Positions 60,519-64,000 of a stretch of 64,000 nucleotides of DNA are shown piece by piece. The position numbers and the translations under genes were made by a program. Origin of the DNA: Rhizobium sp. 11515TR (GTDB taxonomy: Bacteria > Pseudomonadota > Alphaproteobacteria > Rhizobiales > Rhizobiaceae); contig NZ_CP023000.1 of the NCBI RefSeq assembly GCF_002277895.1, forward strand, positions 496,001 to 560,000, in the 5' to 3' direction. The stretch's first letter is position 1; each line of letters begins with the position of its first letter. Under the pieces are notes generated by a model, which saw only the letters and a list, made by a program, of their open reading frames with translations, had not been told where the DNA came from and made no database searches.

Positions 60519-61664
60519 TCATTCAACATCCAGATCAAAGAAGTGCTGGGTCGCCAAAGCTGCGGCGCCCCGCGCCCAGGAGCCCGGCACCCAATCAGGA
60601 AGTAATTCTGGCGTATTCAAGAAGACATATTTCGCCATCGAACGCCGTATCGGCTCGAGAATCGCTTCACCGAACTGTATGGCTTCGCCGCCGGCGATGA
60701 GGACCTCGGGATCGAACAGGTTCACCAGATCAGCCAGATGGCGCCCGATCAGCTCCCCCGCCTCTGCCATGACCTGGAGAGCCGCCGGATCGCCGCCATC
60801 AATCGCGGCTGCGAATTCATCGCGATTGGCCTTTGCGCCTCTTTGTCGTCCCCAGTCCTCGATCATCGCGGCCTCGGCCGTATGAGCCTGAAGGCAGCCC
60901 CTTCTCCCGCATTCGCAAAGACGGCCGCCGGGAACAGTAATGATGTGGCCGAGTTTTCCGGCCAAGCCATGGCTTCCGTGATAGATCTCCCCGCCCATTA
61001 CGAGCGATGATCCGACGCCGGTGCCGACGGCGATCGTCGCGAAATTGCTGTAATTGCGGCCTGCGCCGAAGAGCCGCTGCGCGACGGTGAAGGCGCTGAT
61101 GTCGTCGTCGATCCAGACCGGAACATGGACCCGCTCACGCAACAGTTCGGGAAATGCAAGATTGCGCCAGCCAAACCGTGGGCTCTGGACGCAGATGCCT
61201 TTGACGGCATCCACCTCACCGGGAATGGAAACGCCGACCCCCATGACCGGCGAACCGGTGCGGCCGGCATCGGCCAGAAGCTTCGGGATGGCCGTCGCAA
61301 TCGCCTCGACCATCGTTTCCGGCCGCGTATCTGGCACAGGCATATCGAAGGAGGCGATCGGCGTCGTGGCGAGATCGGTCAGGACACAGTCGATACTGTC
61401 GTGGCGAAGCTTGAAGCCAACAGCCAGATGACCGTCATAATTGATATCGACGGGCACAGGCCGCCGTCCCGTCGCGCCGGTCTGCGCTTTTCCTTCGAGA
61501 ACTAAGCCTTCTTCGATCAGTTCCGTGACAACGAAAGTCACCGCCGCCGGGCTTAGGCCCGTCACCGTGGCGATTTCGGCACGCGGCATCGCTCCACGGC
61601 TTCGCAGCAGGTTGAGGATGAGCCGCCGGTTAAGGGCTCGGGAGGTACCAGGGTTGCCGCGCAC
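60519..61664 (-). CDS. ROK-family transcriptional repressor
   Basis: The 381-residue protein has an N-terminal winged helix (NRRLILNLLRSRGAMPRAEI, then VTGLSPAAVTFVV) and a C-terminal ROK sugar-kinase-like domain. That contains VGTGVGSSLVMGGEIYHGSH, LAGKLGHIITVPGG, and the zinc site C-E-C-G-R-R-G-C. ROK repressors bind sugars and release DNA. The gene is divergent from the sugar-type ABC genes at 61864, with an inverted repeat 14 bases before its own start. It most likely represses both. Confidence 0.92.
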   Translation of the reverse strand: MRGNPGTSRALNRRLILNLLRSRGAMPRAEIATVTGLSPAAVTFVVTELIEEGLVLEGKAQTGATGRRPVPVDINYDGHLAVGFKLRHDSIDCVLTDLATTPIASFDMPVPDTRPETMVEAIATAIPKLLADAGRTGSPVMGVGVSIPGEVDAVKGICVQSPRFGWRNLAFPELLRERVHVPVWIDDDISAFTVAQRLFGAGRNYSNFATIAVGTGVGSSLVMGGEIYHGSHGLAGKLGHIITVPGGRLCECGRRGCLQAHTAEAAMIEDWGRQRGAKANRDEFAAAIDGGDPAALQVMAEAGELIGRHLADLVNLFDPEVLIAGGEAIQFGEAILEPIRRSMAKYVFLNTPELLPDWVPGSWARGAAALATQHFFDLDVE

Positions 61665-61677
61665 GATGATCCTTAAA

Positions 61678-61694
61678 TTAATTTTGTAAATTAA
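61678..61694. promoter_or_regulatory. Predicted ROK operator
   Basis: TTAATTT, TGT, AAATTAA form a perfect 7-3-7 inverted repeat. AT-rich palindromes of this sort are typical of NagC/Mlc/XylR-type ROK sites. It lies 14 bases upstream of the ROK start and 170 bases before the importer gene, so it fits auto-control and control of the divergent promoter. Confidence 0.6.
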
Positions 61695-61863
61695 CTATTG
61701 TCGCTTCTCGGAAGATACGGTATGCAATAGCACATGGCAATGGAGGAATGTCTGCTTGTATCAGCGCAAGCGGAATTGCTGGTTTGTTGCGTAAATTCTG
61801 AAGGTTAGTGGCTGCCTGCACCTGTGGGCGGGCCTGGATTTGATGTGCCTCGGGAGGAAAAAG

Positions 61864-63141
61864 ATGGCATCGAAGAACGAACTTTCACTCATCAATGCAA
61901 TCAGGGCGTCTCGGCGCCAGTTCATGATCGGCACGGGCGCTGCTCTGGCGACAACGGCGCTTTATCGCCCCGCAATTGCCAATGGCGGCGAGGTGACGAT
62001 CATTTCGGATATCGGCAATGCCGATCAGCGGGCCGTCCTTGACCGTATCGCTGCCGATTTTACCAAGAAGATGGGGACGAAAGTCACCATCAACAATATG
62101 GATCACGAGGCTCACAAGACGGCCATCCGCAGCTATCTCGTCGTCGGTGCCCCGGATATCTGCTTCTGGTTCTCCGGCAACCGCATGAAGGCTTTCGTCG
62201 ATCGCGGACTGTTCGACGACATTTCCGACCTGTTCGCCAAGGAAGGCTATAGCAATAAGCTCGGCGCTACGATGACGGCGGTCACCGTCAACGGCAAGCA
62301 GTACGGTCTGCCGCTCGGCGGCATTCTCTGGGGTCTTTTCTATCGCAAGGACGTCTTTGCCGAGAAGGGCTGGACGGCGCCTAAGAACTGGGACGAATTC
62401 CTGAAATTCGGCGAAGCGGCGAAATCGGCCGGCATGACACCGATCAGTATGGGTACGAAAGAACTCTGGCCGACCGGAGGCTGGTTCGACCACATGAACC
62501 TGCGCATCAACGGTCTCGACAAGCACCTCGCCCTCATGGAAGGCAAGATCCCTTATACCGACCCGATGCTGAAGCCGGTCTTCGACAAATGGGAAGAACT
62601 CATCAAGGCTAATTTCTTTTCCGCAAGCGGCCCATCCTTCGGCTGGGAACAGGCGGGCGCGGCTCTCGCACAGAAGAAGGCGGCGATGATGGATCTCGGA
62701 GGCTTTATCAAGTCCGCCTTCCCAGCAGGCGACGAGGCCCAGATCGCCTTCGCCCCCTTCCCGGAAATCGTATCCGGCGTCGAACGCTATGAGGATTTCT
62801 CGGTCAACTCGGTGCACATCCCGGCCAAGGCGAAGAACCGGCAAGGTGCGCGCGATTTTCTCGCCTACTTCTACCAGCCTGACAATCTCGGCGCATTCCT
62901 CGAAGCCGAAGGCACCATTCCGCCGCGCAACGATTGCCCGCCGAGCAAGGACCCCTTGGTCAACATCGCCGTGGAATCGCTCAAGGGCGTGAAAGGTACT
63001 TCGCAATATTATGACCGCGACACCGATCCGGACATGGCGCAGGACGGCATGAAGGGCTTCCAGGAGTTCACGGTCAAGCCCGAGCGTCGCGACCAAATCC
63101 TGGCGCGGCTCGAAAAGACCCGCGCGCGCATTTTCAAATAG
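61864..63141 (+). CDS. Sugar-type ABC substrate-binding protein
   Basis: The ATG at 61864 follows GGGAGGAAAAAG. The 425-residue protein has a Tat-like signal (ASRRQFMIGTGAALATTALY) and a family 1 solute-binding body: FTKKMGTKVTINNMDHEAHK, LPLGGILWGLFYRKDVFAEK, and AGAALAQKKAAMMDLGGFIK. It is the receptor for a sugar or polyol importer controlled by the ROK protein. A hairpin follows before the permease gene. Confidence 0.92.
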   Translation: MASKNELSLINAIRASRRQFMIGTGAALATTALYRPAIANGGEVTIISDIGNADQRAVLDRIAADFTKKMGTKVTINNMDHEAHKTAIRSYLVVGAPDICFWFSGNRMKAFVDRGLFDDISDLFAKEGYSNKLGATMTAVTVNGKQYGLPLGGILWGLFYRKDVFAEKGWTAPKNWDEFLKFGEAAKSAGMTPISMGTKELWPTGGWFDHMNLRINGLDKHLALMEGKIPYTDPMLKPVFDKWEELIKANFFSASGPSFGWEQAGAALAQKKAAMMDLGGFIKSAFPAGDEAQIAFAPFPEIVSGVERYEDFSVNSVHIPAKAKNRQGARDFLAYFYQPDNLGAFLEAEGTIPPRNDCPPSKDPLVNIAVESLKGVKGTSQYYDRDTDPDMAQDGMKGFQEFTVKPERRDQILARLEKTRARIFK

Positions 63142-63153
63142 TCCTCCCGGACC

Positions 63154-63195
63154 AAGGCGCGGCGGGCATCGGCTTTAAGCCCTCACCCCGCCGCG
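63154..63195 (+). promoter_or_regulatory. Hairpin between binding-protein and permease genes
   Basis: GGCGCGGCGGG (63154-63164) pairs exactly with CCCGCCGCGCC (63185-63195) around a 20-base loop. Such hairpins after binding-protein genes protect the upstream mRNA or reduce read-through, giving more receptor than permease. There is no T-tract, so complete termination is unlikely. Confidence 0.6.
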
Positions 63196-63258
63196 CCTGC
63201 CTTGAAAAGCCCGCACCTTGCGAAGTGCCTCGAATTATCGAACCAAGAAGTCTGAGCC

Positions 63259-64000
63259 ATGTGGAAAAAACACAGGAACTGGCTGACGCCTGTCCTCTTC
63301 ATCGTGCCGGGATGCATCCTGTTCGGAACGATCATCATCGCTTCCTCGGTGGAATCGATCTGGATTTCATTCTTCAATTGGGATGGCGTCGGGCAGAAGA
63401 GCTGGGTGGGACTGGCAAACTATTCCGAACTCTTTGCCGATCCGCAATTCTACGTCTCGCTGAAGAACAACATCATCTGGCTCGTTATGTTCATGGCGGC
63501 GCCGCCGCTTGGACTGGCGCTGGCGCTGCTCGTCAACCAGCAGATCGCCGGCATGCGGATCTTGAAGTCGCTTTTCTTCATCCCGCTCGTGCTTGCGACG
63601 GTCACGGTCGGCGTCGTGTTCGGCTGGGTCTATGATCCGAACTACGGGCTTCTTGCTCTCATCTTCAATCTCTTCGGCGCGACGGCGCCTGCCCTGCTCG
63701 CGGACGAACATTTCGTCACTTTCGCCGTGGTCGCCGCCGCGCTCTGGCCGCAGATCGCATTTTGCATGGTGCTCTTTCTTGCAGGCCTCAACAATCTGAG
63801 TTCCGATATCATCGGGGCCGGACGTGTCGATGGCGCCCGCGGCTGGAACATGCTCTGGCACGTCGTTCTGCCGCAATTGCGCCAGGTGGGTTTCATCGCT
63901 CTTGCCGTGACCGTTGTCGGCGCCTTGCGATCCTTCGACATGATCGCGGTGATGACATCGGGCGGTCCCTTCGGCTCGTCGGAAGTGCTGGCCTACCAGA
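63259..64000 (+). CDS. Sugar-type ABC permease, partial (runs off the window)
   Basis: The ATG at 63259 begins WKKHRNWLTPVLFIVPGCIL, a MalF/UgpA-type N-terminus. Membrane segments follow, and the EAA loop reads IGAGRVDGARGWNMLWHVVL-P. At least 247 residues are present and the frame is open at the right edge (VMTSGGPFGSSEVLAYQ), so only the last 40 or so residues are missing. A second permease and an ATPase gene would be expected beyond. Confidence 0.92.
   Translation, partial: MWKKHRNWLTPVLFIVPGCILFGTIIIASSVESIWISFFNWDGVGQKSWVGLANYSELFADPQFYVSLKNNIIWLVMFMAAPPLGLALALLVNQQIAGMRILKSLFFIPLVLATVTVGVVFGWVYDPNYGLLALIFNLFGATAPALLADEHFVTFAVVAAALWPQIAFCMVLFLAGLNNLSSDIIGAGRVDGARGWNMLWHVVLPQLRQVGFIALAVTVVGALRSFDMIAVMTSGGPFGSSEVLAYQ

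Noticed and set aside
1..64000. Insertion sequences, phage genes, tRNA or rRNA genes
   Set aside because: I found no transposase or integrase motif, no terminal inverted repeats around a candidate element, and no cloverleaf or rRNA sequence on reading both strands.

Overview
The window reads as a GC-rich chromosomal or large-replicon segment from an alphaproteobacterium of the Rhizobiaceae, most likely Rhizobium or a close relative. This rests on IalB-family proteins, DUF1311 proteins, DUF4189, an adhesin of the Rhizobium/Brucella type with YFHANS motifs, many Dpp-type importers with their own regulators, and an intergenic palindromic repeat of the rhizobial kind. I see no rRNA, tRNA, CRISPR array, insertion sequence or phage gene.

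Left third (0.5-23 kb): envelope and host interaction. At 0.5-6.6 kb lies a patch of small exported proteins. Two carry LprI-like (DUF1311) domains, one is an Ivy-type lysozyme-inhibitor homologue that lacks the usual inhibitory cysteine loop, one has a PASTA-like stretch, and one is an exported TPR protein. Next comes an RND efflux operon with two adaptor lipoproteins, one pump and a translationally coupled lipoprotein hydrolase; a divergent TetR gene faces it across a clear palindrome. From 22.8 down to 14.1 kb a single minus-strand operon encodes a 1,933-residue trimeric autotransporter adhesin. A small cytosolic protein precedes it; two IalB proteins, a membrane-anchored protein and a DUF4189 protein follow.

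Middle (23-53 kb): import and catabolism of small amide or amine compounds. After an AraC regulator, a GntR/UTRA regulator diverges from cluster A (25.9-34.7 kb): M20 hydrolase, peptide-type ABC importer with a fused two-domain ATPase, second M20 protein and a creatinase-like M24 protein. Several canonical metal ligands are missing in these hydrolases. A catabolic block follows (35.8-42.4 kb): ArgE-like deacetylase, 2-hydroxyacid dehydrogenase, cupin, aldehyde dehydrogenase, tartrate/malate-type dehydrogenase and a succinate-semialdehyde-type dehydrogenase. Cluster B (42.5-55.3 kb) has an amine-type FAD oxidase, two HAD hydrolases, a class III aminotransferase, a second peptide-type importer with fused ATPase, an Lrp/AsnC regulator and another FAD oxidoreductase. 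Clusters A and B are each accompanied by a paralogous two-domain GNAT acetyltransferase, which suggests related substrates.

Right end (55-64 kb): housekeeping and mixed genes, namely DUF488, an HPP-CBS membrane protein, a LysR regulator, 5-formyltetrahydrofolate cyclo-ligase, a small membrane protein and a GlxA-type regulator. A ROK repressor then faces a sugar-type ABC operon that runs off the right edge.

The strongest leads are the adhesin operon with its uncharacterised exported companions and an in-frame 206-bp internal repeat, the lysozyme-inhibitor patch, and the importer with non-canonical M20 and M24 enzymes.
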